NCBI GenBank assembly: GCA_002482645.1
Contig: DLGJ01000003.1
Location: forward strand, 1 to 64,000
DNA: 64,000 nucleotides
DNA from: Hyphomicrobiaceae bacterium UBA7697
Lineage (GTDB): Bacteria > Pseudomonadota > Alphaproteobacteria > Rhizobiales > Methyloligellaceae
Direction: 5' to 3'
In this document: positions 17,135 to 24,998 of the stretch, one piece after another
Position numbering within the stretch: position 1 is the first letter of the stretch
Layout: each line of letters begins with the position of its first letter
Notes under the pieces: model-generated
Databases searched by the model: none
The model's input: the letters and a program-made list of their open reading frames with translations, nothing else
What the model was told of the DNA's origin: nothing
Made by a program: the position numbers and the translations under genes

Positions 17135-18178
17135 TTAGGCGAACGCTTCGCCCTTCACCAAGCGAACAAGCCGCTCCACGTTCTCGATCGGCGTCTCGGG
17201 CAGGATGCCGTGCCCGAGGTTGAAAATATGCGGGCCGTCTCCGAGTTCGGCCAGGATCAGCCGCACCCGCGCATCGAGTTCAGGGCCGCCGGCAGCCAGC
17301 AATACCGGATCCAGATTGCCTTGCACCGGCCCTAACGGCTGAAGCGTGTCGCGGATCCACTCAAGCGGCAGACTGGTGTCGCATCCGACCGCATCCACCC
17401 CCGTTTCCCGTGCATAGCGCACGGCCGAAGGCCCGGCCCCCCGCGGGAAGCCGATAATGGGAATCTCCGGGGCTTGCGCCTTCACCCGCGCCACGATGGC
17501 TTTCGTGGGCGCGATGCACCATTTCGCGAAGCCATCTTCGGGCAGGCTCCCAGACCAGCTATCGAAGATCTGAAGCGCCCGGCATCCCGCATCCACTTGG
17601 CCGAGAAGATAGGCGGCCGAGGTCTCGACCAGCATGTCGATCAGGACCTGGAACATCTCCGGGTCCCGGTAGGCCAACGCCCGCGCACCCGCCTGATCCT
17701 TGCTGCCCGCGCCCTCGACCATGTACGTCGCCACGGTCCAAGGCGCGCCGCAGAAGCCGATCAACGGAACGCCCGCGGGCAACCCCGCCACCACCCGCTC
17801 CACCGTCTCGTAGACCGGTGACAATCTCCCCTGAGCCCCGGTAAGACCGAGTTTGGCCAGCACCTTCCCGTCACGGACCGGGTCGAGCTTCGGACCTTCT
17901 CCCTCGACGAATGCCACGGTCTGACCCAGCGCGAACGGTACGATCAGAATATCGGAGAATACGATCGACGCGTCGAAAGGGAACCGGCGCAGGGGCTGGA
18001 GGGTCACCTCGGCAGCGAGTTTCGGCGTCAGGCAGAGATCCAGGAACGATGCGACGGATTTCCGCACGTCCCGGTACTCGGGCAGATACCGGCCGGCCTG
18101 GCGCATGAGCCACATGGGCGGCGGCGAGCAGATATCGCCGTTCAGAACCGACAGTAGCGGGGCGTGTGGGTTGGACAT
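17135..18178 (-). CDS. hemE: Uroporphyrinogen decarboxylase
   Basis: A 347-residue enzyme converting uroporphyrinogen III to coproporphyrinogen III. Signatures include PPMWLMRQAGRYLPEYR near the N-terminus, with the catalytic arginines, DASIVFSDIL, with an Asp likely to be catalytic, and FCGAPWTVATYMVEG. The C-terminal FNLGHGILPETPIENV is also conserved. The start is at the edge of the hemE-ppsR gap, and transcription runs away from it. In Caulobacter and other alphaproteobacteria hemE borders the chromosomal origin in this orientation. Confidence 0.98.
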   Translation of the reverse strand: MSNPHAPLLSVLNGDICSPPPMWLMRQAGRYLPEYRDVRKSVASFLDLCLTPKLAAEVTLQPLRRFPFDASIVFSDILIVPFALGQTVAFVEGEGPKLDPVRDGKVLAKLGLTGAQGRLSPVYETVERVVAGLPAGVPLIGFCGAPWTVATYMVEGAGSKDQAGARALAYRDPEMFQVLIDMLVETSAAYLLGQVDAGCRALQIFDSWSGSLPEDGFAKWCIAPTKAIVARVKAQAPEIPIIGFPRGAGPSAVRYARETGVDAVGCDTSLPLEWIRDTLQPLGPVQGNLDPVLLAAGGPELDARVRLILAELGDGPHIFNLGHGILPETPIENVERLVRLVKGEAFA

Positions 18179-18604
18179 GCGCCTCTCAAAAACTAATTAA
18201 AAGAGTCTCAAAGAATCTTTTGTTGTTTTTGTTATCCCGTGGATAGCCGACATTCCTATTCGTCACCATTCTATCAACAGGCTCGTCCGGCACCATTTCG
18301 ACGGTTTCGCCATGAATGGACCTTCGATGGGAGAAGCCGGTTTGATATCGGAGATAACTTACGGAGTCCCAACCTCTTTTGAGGCCGGTGTGGAGCTTGA
18401 GAAGCACCAAAGGGCTTGTGGGTATCTCACGGTCGAGGTTGAGGATGAAAAAGGCTATTGTCCGGCTGCTCATAAAGTCCGTCACGATCTCGACACAGAC
18501 GAATCTGTGAAGAAGATGATGGATATTTGCGGGCCTCCGGGGACGGCGGATTAGGCCATCGATATTGCTCCCACGGCGGACCCTAGTTATCCAATGGTCG
18601 TACA
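18179..18604. other. oriC: Probable chromosomal replication origin (oriC, Cori-like)
   Basis: This 426-base gap separates the divergent genes hemE and ppsR, the arrangement hemE-origin-RP001-maf-aroE-coaE-dnaQ known from Caulobacter and Rickettsia. The hemE side (about 18188-18240) is markedly A/T-rich and could unwind. Candidate DnaA boxes, each matching TTATCCACA at 7 of 9 positions, are at 18238-18246 (CTATCCACG on the minus strand), 18271-18279 (CTATCAACA), 18417-18425 (ATACCCACA on the minus strand), 18506-18514 (TTCTTCACA on the minus strand) and 18587-18595 (TTATCCAAT). About one such match would be expected by chance in 426 bases. Four GANTC sites are present at 18203, 18213, 18364 and 18501. 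No perfect DnaA box was found. Two reading frames cross the gap but show no family resemblance. Confidence 0.75.
18197..18211 (+). promoter_or_regulatory. CtrA-like binding motif in the A/T-rich part of the origin gap
   Basis: TTAA, seven bases, then TCAA matches the CtrA consensus TTAA-N7-TTAA at seven of eight fixed positions. A GANTC site lies inside it (18203-18207) and another just after it (18213-18217). CtrA blocks initiation at the Caulobacter origin by binding such sites. The call rests on one motif and on location. Confidence 0.4.
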
Positions 18605-19441
18605 ATGGATATCCAGCAGCGCACCTTTCACCTGCATATGATCTCGGATGCCACGGGCGAGACTCTCGTGACGATCGCGCGAGCCGTCGGCGTGCAATAC
18701 GCGACCGCCCGTGCCATCGAACATCTGCACCCGCTGGTACGTAGCCGCCGCGAGCTGGAGCGGGTGCTGCAAGAGGTCGAGGCGGCGCCTGGCATCGTGC
18801 TCTATACGCTATTCAATCGGGACTTGGCCGAAGAGCTGGAGCAGTCGTGCAAGCGGCTCAACGTTCCGGTGGTGGCGCCGCTGTTGAATATCATCCAGGT
18901 GTTCGAGTCCTATCTCGGCATGTCGTCGACGCCGACGGTGGGTGGCCAGCATCAATTGGATGCCGAGTATTTCCGCCGCATCGAGGCGTTGAACTTCACC
19001 ATGATGCACGACGACGGCCATTTGCCGGACCGACTGGACGACGCCGATATCATCCTTCTCGGCATCAGCCGGACGTCGAAGACGCCGACCAGCATCTATC
19101 TCGCCAATCGCGGGTTCAAGACGGCGAACGTGCCCCTGGTTCCGGGCGTGCCGGTCCCGCCGCAGCTGGAACAGAAGACGAGCGCCTTTGTCGTCGCGCT
19201 CGTGGCGAGCCCCGAGCGGATCTCCCAGGTGCGCCACAATCGCGTCATCGAGCAGGCCCACGGCCATCTCGACGATTATGTGGATCGCGATGCGATCGCC
19301 ACGGAGATCGCGCAGACGCGGCAGCTCTGCGCCCGCCACGGCTGGCCGATCATCGACGTCACCCGCCGGTCCATCGAGGAGACCGCCGCCGCCATTATCC
19401 GGCTTTACGACGATCGCAACGCACCGGCTCTGGAATCATGA
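18605..19441 (+). CDS. ppsR: Pyruvate, phosphate dikinase regulatory protein (DUF299)
   Basis: A 278-residue bifunctional kinase/pyrophosphorylase of the DUF299 family (RP001 of Rickettsia). The N-terminal FHLHMISDATGETLVTIARA and the P-loop-like GISRTSKTPTSIYLANRG are the family signatures. Members control pyruvate phosphate dikinase or PEP synthase by ADP-dependent threonine phosphorylation. The start at 18605 is the first gene to the right of the probable origin. Its stop overlaps the maf start in an ATGA, so it heads an operon with maf, aroE, coaE and dnaQ. Confidence 0.95.
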   Translation: MDIQQRTFHLHMISDATGETLVTIARAVGVQYATARAIEHLHPLVRSRRELERVLQEVEAAPGIVLYTLFNRDLAEELEQSCKRLNVPVVAPLLNIIQVFESYLGMSSTPTVGGQHQLDAEYFRRIEALNFTMMHDDGHLPDRLDDADIILLGISRTSKTPTSIYLANRGFKTANVPLVPGVPVPPQLEQKTSAFVVALVASPERISQVRHNRVIEQAHGHLDDYVDRDAIATEIAQTRQLCARHGWPIIDVTRRSIEETAAAIIRLYDDRNAPALES

Positions 19442-20061
19442 CCTTATTTCCGCAGGGGGGCCGTCCGTCTCTGATTCTTGCTTCCGGCAGCGGCGCGCGC
19501 CGCATGCTCTTGGAACGCGCGGGCCTGACCTTCGGTGTCGAGGCTTCCGGTCTCGACGAGGCGGCGATGCGCGACGCCATGGGGGCGCCGGGATCGCTCG
19601 ACCCGGGCGACGTGGCCGAGGTCTTGGCACGGGGCAAGGCCGAAGCGGTGAGCGAACGGAATCCGGATGCTTTTGTCATCGGCGCGGATCAGGTCCTGTC
19701 TCTGGACGGGCGCATGTTCGGGAAGCCGGCTTCGATGGCGGATGCCCGCGCCAGGCTGCTCGACTTCAGCGGTAAGACGCACCGGCTTTACACGGCGGTC
19801 GCGATCGCCGCCAAGGGCGAGACCGTCTGGGCCCACACGGACGTGCCGTCGCTCACGATGCGGCGTCTTTCGCCGGAATTCATCGGCCGCTATCTGGCGG
19901 CTGCGGGCGAGGGCGTCCTGGGGTCCGTCGGCGCCTACCAGCTCGAGTCGCTCGGCATCCAGCTATTCGAGCAGATCGACGGAGATTTCTTCTCGATCCT
20001 TGGCCTGCCGCTGCTTCCGCTCCTCGACGCATTGCGCCGCGAGGGTGCTATCGAAGGATGA
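19438..20061 (+). CDS. maf: Maf-family nucleotide pyrophosphatase
   Basis: A 207-residue Maf protein, a house-cleaning NTP pyrophosphatase acting on modified or non-canonical nucleotides. Conserved elements are LILASGSGARRMLLERAGL at the N-terminus, the KAEAV segment, VIGADQVLSLDGRMFGKP in the middle and the YQLESLGIQLFEQIDGDFF region. The ATG at 19438 overlaps the ppsR stop by four bases. The gene keeps the position it has in origin-flanking clusters of other alphaproteobacteria. Confidence 0.94.
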   Translation: MTLFPQGGRPSLILASGSGARRMLLERAGLTFGVEASGLDEAAMRDAMGAPGSLDPGDVAEVLARGKAEAVSERNPDAFVIGADQVLSLDGRMFGKPASMADARARLLDFSGKTHRLYTAVAIAAKGETVWAHTDVPSLTMRRLSPEFIGRYLAAAGEGVLGSVGAYQLESLGIQLFEQIDGDFFSILGLPLLPLLDALRREGAIEG

Positions 20062-20068
20062 CGAGGTC

Positions 20069-20911
20069 ATGAGCACGGCTCCGCGAGCATGCGTGATCGG
20101 CTGGCCGGTGGAGCATTCCCGCTCGCCGGCGATCCACGGCTATTGGTTGCGGCACTATGGGATCGATGGCGCCTACGAGAAAGAGGCGGTGCGGCCGGAA
20201 GAGCTCGAAGCCTTCCTGACCGGACTCGCCGCGCGTGGCTATGCCGGCGCGAATGTCACCCTGCCGCACAAGGAAGCCGCCTTGCACATCGCTCGGAGCG
20301 CGGATGCCGCCGCCCGGGCCATCGGCGCGGCGAACACGTTGTGGCTCGACGATGAGGGTATCCTTCATGCGGGCAATACGGACGCCTACGGGTTCATGAC
20401 CAATCTGGACACCGAGGCCCCGCGCTGGCGCGAGGGCTGCGACGTGGCCATGGTCCTTGGCGCCGGAGGCGCGGCGCGGGCGATCCTGCACGGCCTGATC
20501 GGCGCTGGCGTTCCCCAGATTTTGGTGTCCAACCGGACGGCGGCGAAGGCCGAGGATCTTGCCAGACGCTTCGGCCCTTCGGTGGAGGCCATCGGTTGGG
20601 AGGACAAGGATTCCGCCCTGTCCGCCTGCGGCCTCCTGGTCAACACCACGAGCCTCGGCATGACCGGTCAGCCGCCCCTCGACATTGCCGTCGCCGCGCT
20701 GCCCGCACCCGCCGTGGTGACCGACATTGTCTACGTGCCACTGGAAACGCCGCTTCTTGCCACGGCCCGGGCGCGCGGCCTCGCCACCGTCGATGGCCTG
20801 GGCATGCTCCTCCACCAGGCGGTTCCCGGCTTCGAACGGTGGTTCGGGGTCCGGCCCGAGGTGACGCCGGACTTGCGCGCCCATGTGGTGGCGACGCTTG
20901 GAGCCCGGTGA
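20069..20911 (+). CDS. aroE: Shikimate dehydrogenase
   Basis: A 280-residue NADP-dependent enzyme reducing 3-dehydroshikimate to shikimate in aromatic amino acid synthesis. The shikimate site has GWPVEHSRSPAIHGYWL and ANVTLPHKEAA, with the catalytic Lys in PHK. The nucleotide-binding motif is VLGAGGAARAIL, followed by VSNRT. The C-terminal GLGMLLHQAVPGFERWFG is conserved. The ATG at 20069 lies eight bases after the maf stop, and its stop shares one base with the coaE start. Confidence 0.97.
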   Translation: MSTAPRACVIGWPVEHSRSPAIHGYWLRHYGIDGAYEKEAVRPEELEAFLTGLAARGYAGANVTLPHKEAALHIARSADAAARAIGAANTLWLDDEGILHAGNTDAYGFMTNLDTEAPRWREGCDVAMVLGAGGAARAILHGLIGAGVPQILVSNRTAAKAEDLARRFGPSVEAIGWEDKDSALSACGLLVNTTSLGMTGQPPLDIAVAALPAPAVVTDIVYVPLETPLLATARARGLATVDGLGMLLHQAVPGFERWFGVRPEVTPDLRAHVVATLGAR

Positions 20912-21537
20912 TGCTGGTGGTCGGTCTCACGGGCGGTATCGGCATGGGAAAAAGTTCCGCCGCCGCGCATTTGAGGGAGCATGGCGTACCCGTGTTCGAT
21001 GCGGACGCCTATGTGCACCAACTCTACGAGGGCGAGGCGGTGCCGCTGATCGAGCGCGCGTTTCCGGGAACGACGCGGGATGGCCGCGTCGACCGGGCGC
21101 TTTTGGCGAAGGACGTCGCGGGCCGGCCGGAGCGCCTCAAGGTGCTCGAAGAGATCGTTCACCCGCTCGTGGTCCAGGCGGAGATAGACTTTCTCTGCGA
21201 CCAAGAGGCGGCGGGCGCCTCCGTCGCGGTGCTCGAAATCCCCCTATTGTTCGAGACCGGCGCGGAGGCGCGCGTCGACGTGACCGTTGCCGTCAGCGCG
21301 CCTCACCATATCCAGAGCCGGCGCGTCCTCGACCGTCCTGGCATGACGGGGCACAAATTCGAGGCCTTGCGGGAGCGGCAGCTCGAGGATGCGGACCGCC
21401 GCGGGCGCGCCGACTACGTGCTGGATAGCGGAACGACGCTGGAAAACATGCGAACCGAGCTCGATGGGTTGATCGAATCGCTTAAGCTCCAACAGGGCAG
21501 CGTCATGGAGCGCTTGCGCCCCTTACGGTCCTCGTGA
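20911..21537 (+). CDS. coaE: Dephospho-CoA kinase
   Basis: A 208-residue P-loop kinase catalysing the last step of coenzyme A synthesis. The Walker A is GLTGGIGMGKSSAAAHL, followed by VFDADAYVHQLY with the substrate-binding DAD motif. LEIPLLFETG and the DRPGMTGHKFEALRERQ segment complete the family pattern. The start shares a base with the aroE stop (TGATG). The length is normal. Confidence 0.97.
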   Translation: MLVVGLTGGIGMGKSSAAAHLREHGVPVFDADAYVHQLYEGEAVPLIERAFPGTTRDGRVDRALLAKDVAGRPERLKVLEEIVHPLVVQAEIDFLCDQEAAGASVAVLEIPLLFETGAEARVDVTVAVSAPHHIQSRRVLDRPGMTGHKFEALRERQLEDADRRGRADYVLDSGTTLENMRTELDGLIESLKLQQGSVMERLRPLRSS

Positions 21538-21556
21538 CGCGGAGACGGCCTGGCTC

Positions 21557-22246
21557 ATGCGCGAAATCATTCTCGATACGGAGACGACCGGCCTCGAACC
21601 GAAAGAAGGCCATCGCATCGTCGAAATCGGCTGCGTCGAGCTCGTGAACTCGATTCCGACGGGGCGGACGTGGCACTGCTACCTGAACCCGGAACGGGAG
21701 ATGCCCGAGCAAGCCTTCGCCGTGCACGGGTTGTCGTCGGAGTTCTTGAGCGGCCAGCCGCTCTTCGCCGACAAGGCGGACGAGTTCCTGGCGTTCGTGG
21801 AGAGTGCCATGCTGGTCATCCACAACGCCAAATTCGATTTCGGCTTTTTGAATGCGGAGCTCGGGCGCGCGGCGCGACCGCTTTTGGCCTGGGACCGGAT
21901 CGTCGATACGCTCGCGCTCGCGAGGCGGCGGCACCCTGGGTCGCCCGCGAGTCTCGATGCGCTCTGCCGCCGCTACGGCATCGATCTCAGCGACCGCGAT
22001 CTGCATGGGGCGCTGCTGGATTGCCGGCTGCTGGCCTCGGTCTATGTGGAACTGGTCGGGGGAAAGCAGGCCCGCCTGGAACTTGCCGGCGACCGGGCTC
22101 AGCCGGCCGATCTGCCGGGGACGGCCGCCACCGTGCGGCCCCGCCCCACGCCTCTGCCCGCGCGCCTGACGCGGGAGGAACGGGAGGCGCACCGCACCTT
22201 CGTCGCCACGCTGGGCGACAACGCGGCGTGGCGGCGCTACGAGTAG
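21557..22246 (+). CDS. dnaQ: DNA polymerase III epsilon subunit (3'-5' proofreading exonuclease)
   Basis: A 229-residue DEDDh exonuclease. Exo I is ILDTETTGLEPKEGHRIVEI with the catalytic Asp and Glu, Exo II is HNAKFDFGFLNAEL, and Exo III is the HGALLDCRLLASVYVEL segment. It proofreads for the replicative polymerase. The C-terminal 40 residues are proline-rich and probably contact the alpha subunit. It lies 19 bases after coaE and ends the origin-flanking operon, converging on secB. Confidence 0.95.
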   Translation: MREIILDTETTGLEPKEGHRIVEIGCVELVNSIPTGRTWHCYLNPEREMPEQAFAVHGLSSEFLSGQPLFADKADEFLAFVESAMLVIHNAKFDFGFLNAELGRAARPLLAWDRIVDTLALARRRHPGSPASLDALCRRYGIDLSDRDLHGALLDCRLLASVYVELVGGKQARLELAGDRAQPADLPGTAATVRPRPTPLPARLTREEREAHRTFVATLGDNAAWRRYE

Positions 22247-22280
22247 CCGCGACTCGCCTCCGAGACGGGTCGCGTATCCA

Positions 22281-22349
22281 AGTTGGGCCGGCCTTTGTCC
22301 CCTAGTTGGGCTGGCCTTGGGCTCCTAATTGGGCTGACCCTGGGCCGTG
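22281..22349. repeat. Three tandem 23-bp repeats at the 3' end of secB
   Basis: Units at 22281-22303, 22304-22326 and 22327-22349 share the start (A)(G/A)TTGGGC(C/T)G(G/A)CC. The third unit codes, on the minus strand, for the last residues of SecB; the first two lie beyond the stop codon. The array occupies most of the dnaQ-secB convergent spacer. It looks like repeated duplication of the end of secB, with divergence increasing away from the gene. Confidence 0.85.
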
Positions 22350-22858
22350 GTCTCGCCCTGGGCGAGATTCTGGGAATACAACCGGCCGAAATCGATTGGA
22401 TCGAGCATTAGCGGCGGGAAGCCGCCATCGCGGGCGATATCGGCGACGACCCGGCGCAGGAACGGAAAGAGCAGGGTCGGGCAGTCGACGAACAGGATCG
22501 GCTGCAGCATGTTTTCAGGGACGTTCTTGATGCGGAACAGCCCAGCATAATCGAGTTCGATATTGTAGATCACGCCCGCATCGCTTTTTGCGTGGGCCTC
22601 GAGATGGACGACGGTCTCGTAAATGTCCTCGCCGCGTGGGCCCGCATTGACGTTGACGCCGATCTGAAGCTGCGGGTTTTCGCCGGGTCCCTGCAAGGTC
22701 TGGGGCGCTCCGGGGCTTTCGAACGAGAGATCCTTCACATATTGGGCGAGCACGTTGAGTTGTGCCTGCTGGCCCGTCTGGGCACTGCCGGTCTCACTCC
22801 GCGCCGGTCCGTCTCCGTTCGCTCCCTTGGGGTTGTTCCCGTTGTCGTTCGTCGCCAT
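22325..22858 (-). CDS. secB: Protein-export chaperone SecB
   Basis: A 177-residue cytosolic tetrameric chaperone delivering preproteins to SecA. The core contains LNVLAQYVKDLSFESPGAP, IYNIELDYAGLFRI and CPTLLFPFLRRVVADIARDG, all characteristic. The N-terminal 35 residues are Asn- and Gly-rich and poorly conserved. The start at 22858 gives MATNDNGNNP; an upstream ATG at 22927 would add 23 residues with no family match. The stop codon lies at the edge of a tandem 23-bp repeat array. It is adjacent to dnaQ, as in many alphaproteobacteria. Confidence 0.95.
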   Translation of the reverse strand: MATNDNGNNPKGANGDGPARSETGSAQTGQQAQLNVLAQYVKDLSFESPGAPQTLQGPGENPQLQIGVNVNAGPRGEDIYETVVHLEAHAKSDAGVIYNIELDYAGLFRIKNVPENMLQPILFVDCPTLLFPFLRRVVADIARDGGFPPLMLDPIDFGRLYSQNLAQGETTAQGQPN

Positions 22859-23011
22859 TAGACCCTCCCTCGGCGGAAACTTTGCCCGCTGGCTAGCATG
22901 GGATGCGAGAGACACGCAATTCGGCAATCCGCGTTTGTTTGTCCCATTCGGGCCCCGTCGTCCTTTGGGGTTGGCGTCGGTAAGGGGAATGACGTAAGTT
23001 GGCCTTGCAGC

Positions 23012-23042
23012 GCGGCGCTTTCGGCCCGAAAAATTGCGCCGC
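23012..23042. promoter_or_regulatory. Long imperfect hairpin between divergent secB and the TIM44-like gene
   Basis: GCGGCGC (23012-23018) pairs with GCGCCGC (23036-23042), and the inner TTTCGG pairs with CCGAAA (23026-23031), leaving four unpaired bases on one side. The spacer of 290 bases between the two divergent starts should hold both promoters; I see no gene in it. The hairpin may be a regulatory site or chance in G/C-rich DNA. Confidence 0.4.
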
Positions 23043-23148
23043 AGCGGGCGGTTACTGCTAGAAAATCTCTCGGCGCGCGACGATATTGAGCCCAGAGCAT
23101 CCCGCTTCGAACGCGCGTCCGCCCAGGAATCTTAATGGCAGCAAGATT

Positions 23149-23874
23149 ATGAGTGAAGCTTTCGACATCTATACATTGCTGTTTTTGGTTCTCGCCGTCG
23201 TGATTTTCATCCGGCTGCGCAGCGTCCTTGGCCGCCGCACGGGCAATGAGCGGCCCCCATACGATCCCTATACGCGGCCTCAGCCCAAGCAGGGCGCGCC
23301 CGAAGGGACGGTTGTGGCACTGCCGCAGGGGCGTGGCGCCGAAACGCCGGTCGGCCGGGAGCCGGGGCCCTCGCAAGAGGACATCGCCGAGCGCTTGGAA
23401 CGCTACGCCAAGGCGGACAGCCCGCTCGGAAAATCGCTGACCGCGCTGATCAAGGCCGATCCCAGCTTCGATCCGGCCCAGTTTCTGGACGGTGCCAAGG
23501 CCGCCTATGAGATGGTCGTCGGCGCTTTCGCGGAGGGCGACGGGAATACGTTGAAGCAGCTCCTCGGCGAAGACGTTCTGGACGGATTCTCCAAGGCGAT
23601 CGCCGAGCGTGAAGAACGCGGCGAGACGCATCAATCGACCTTGGTCGGCATCAACAAGGCCGACATTATCGAGGCCGAGCTCAAGGACAAGCAGGCCTAT
23701 GTCACCGTGAAGTTCGTCAGCGAACTGATTTCGGTGACTCGCGATTCGGCCGGCGAAGTCGTCGATGGCGACCCGAAGAAGGTTCGGGAGGTCACCGACA
23801 TCTGGACCTTCGCGCGCGACACGTCGTCGCGCAATCCGAACTGGAAGCTGGTGGCCACCGAGGCGGCCAACTAG
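23149..23874 (+). CDS. TIM44-like domain protein
   Basis: A 241-residue protein. The N-terminal segment IYTLLFLVLAVVIFIRLRSV is one hydrophobic helix, followed by a Pro-rich linker and a C-terminal domain from about residue 110 that matches the Tim44/TimA type (FLDGAKAAYEMVVGAFAEGD, TLVGINKADI, VREVTDIWTFARD). Bacterial homologues are inner-membrane anchored and are implicated in membrane protein biogenesis, but a specific role here is not known. The ATG at 23149 precedes the hydrophobic helix directly. It is divergent from secB and 22 bases upstream of mltA. Confidence 0.88.
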   Translation: MSEAFDIYTLLFLVLAVVIFIRLRSVLGRRTGNERPPYDPYTRPQPKQGAPEGTVVALPQGRGAETPVGREPGPSQEDIAERLERYAKADSPLGKSLTALIKADPSFDPAQFLDGAKAAYEMVVGAFAEGDGNTLKQLLGEDVLDGFSKAIAEREERGETHQSTLVGINKADIIEAELKDKQAYVTVKFVSELISVTRDSAGEVVDGDPKKVREVTDIWTFARDTSSRNPNWKLVATEAAN

Positions 23875-23896
23875 CCTTCTCCCGGCGCGGCTCGCC

Positions 23897-24958
23897 GTGG
23901 GCGATCTCAAGACCGCTTCCCATCATCCGGCCTTCGGCGTCATCCCCGGTTGGGCGGAAGACGATCACGCCGCCGCGTTTCGCGCCTTCTTGCGTACCTG
24001 TCAGGGCCCGGTTCTGGACGGCCTGCCGGCAGGCCCGTTGCTTCGGGATGCGGCGTGCGCGCTGGGTCCAAAGATCGGTCCGGCTGCGGCGCGCGCCTTC
24101 TTCGAAGAGCATTTCAGGCCGCGAGATTATGCGGCATCGGATCCGCCGGGTTTCGTCACCGCCTATTACGAACCGGAACTGCGCGGCTCACGGACGAAAA
24201 GCGCACGGTTCCACGTTCCCGTTTACGGACGGCCGGGCGATCTCGTCACGACGATCGGCGAGAGCGAACGCGCGCGCTACAACGGCACCGTCACCGGGTT
24301 TCGCCGGGCGGCCGCCGGAGACGTGCCCTACCATACGCGCGCGGAGATCGAGGCGGGGGCGCTCGCGGGACGGGAGCTGGAACTTCTCTATACGGACGAT
24401 CCCGTGGACTTTTATTTCTTGCAGGTTCAAGGGTCGGGGTTGGTCCATCTCGACGACGGCAGCTCGGTGCGACTGACCTATGCGGGCAAGAACGGTCATC
24501 CATACACGTCCATTGCCCGCGTGCTGGTGGAACGGCACGCGTTACGCCGGGAAGAGACGGGCATGGAGACGGTGAAGGCGTGGCTGCGGGCCGATACCCG
24601 GCGGGGCCGCGAGGTCATGCAACGGAACGAGTCGTACGTGTTCTTCCGTGAACGGCCTATCGGCCGAGCGCAAGACGGACCGCTGGGCGCGGATGGTGCC
24701 GTCTTGACTCCGGGCCGCAGCCTTGCGGTCGATCCGGCCTACATTCCCCTCGGATCGCCCGTGTTCGTCACGGTTCCCAATTTGGTGGGCGAGGACGGAC
24801 GAATATTCCGCCGTCTGATGGTCGCGCAGGATGTCGGTTCGGCAATCGGAGGCCCGCAGCGTGGCGATCTCTTCATCGGCACGGGTGAGACAGCCGGCGC
24901 CATCGCGGGCCAGGTCCGCCACGAAGCGCGTTTCCATGTCTTGACGCCGAACCGCTAA
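23897..24958 (+). CDS. mltA: Membrane-bound lytic murein transglycosylase A (MltA)
   Basis: A 353-residue MltA-type transglycosylase that cleaves peptidoglycan to 1,6-anhydromuropeptides. The beta-barrel domain includes GFVTAYYEPELRGSRTKSA and DPVDFYFLQVQGSGLVHLDD. The C-terminal 3D domain ends in RLMVAQDVGSAIGGPQRGDL, with the catalytic Asp in AQD and the DLFIG that follows. No signal peptide or lipobox is evident from the GTG at 23897, so the start is uncertain; there is no ATG before the domain. It follows the TIM44-like gene by 22 bases. Confidence 0.9.
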   Translation: MGDLKTASHHPAFGVIPGWAEDDHAAAFRAFLRTCQGPVLDGLPAGPLLRDAACALGPKIGPAAARAFFEEHFRPRDYAASDPPGFVTAYYEPELRGSRTKSARFHVPVYGRPGDLVTTIGESERARYNGTVTGFRRAAAGDVPYHTRAEIEAGALAGRELELLYTDDPVDFYFLQVQGSGLVHLDDGSSVRLTYAGKNGHPYTSIARVLVERHALRREETGMETVKAWLRADTRRGREVMQRNESYVFFRERPIGRAQDGPLGADGAVLTPGRSLAVDPAYIPLGSPVFVTVPNLVGEDGRIFRRLMVAQDVGSAIGGPQRGDLFIGTGETAGAIAGQVRHEARFHVLTPNR

Positions 24959-24998
24959 GATGCGCCGCTTTGTCGAGAGGCCATGCTATTGAGGACCC

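Noticed and set aside
18312..18554. Plus-strand 80-codon frame inside the origin gap.
   Set aside because: No ribosome-binding site, no recognised family, and the region is better explained as an origin.
18186..18605. Open minus-strand frame of 139 codons crossing the whole hemE-ppsR gap.
   Set aside because: It spans the entire probable origin and has no family match. Its composition is that of non-coding DNA and its start overlaps the ppsR start.
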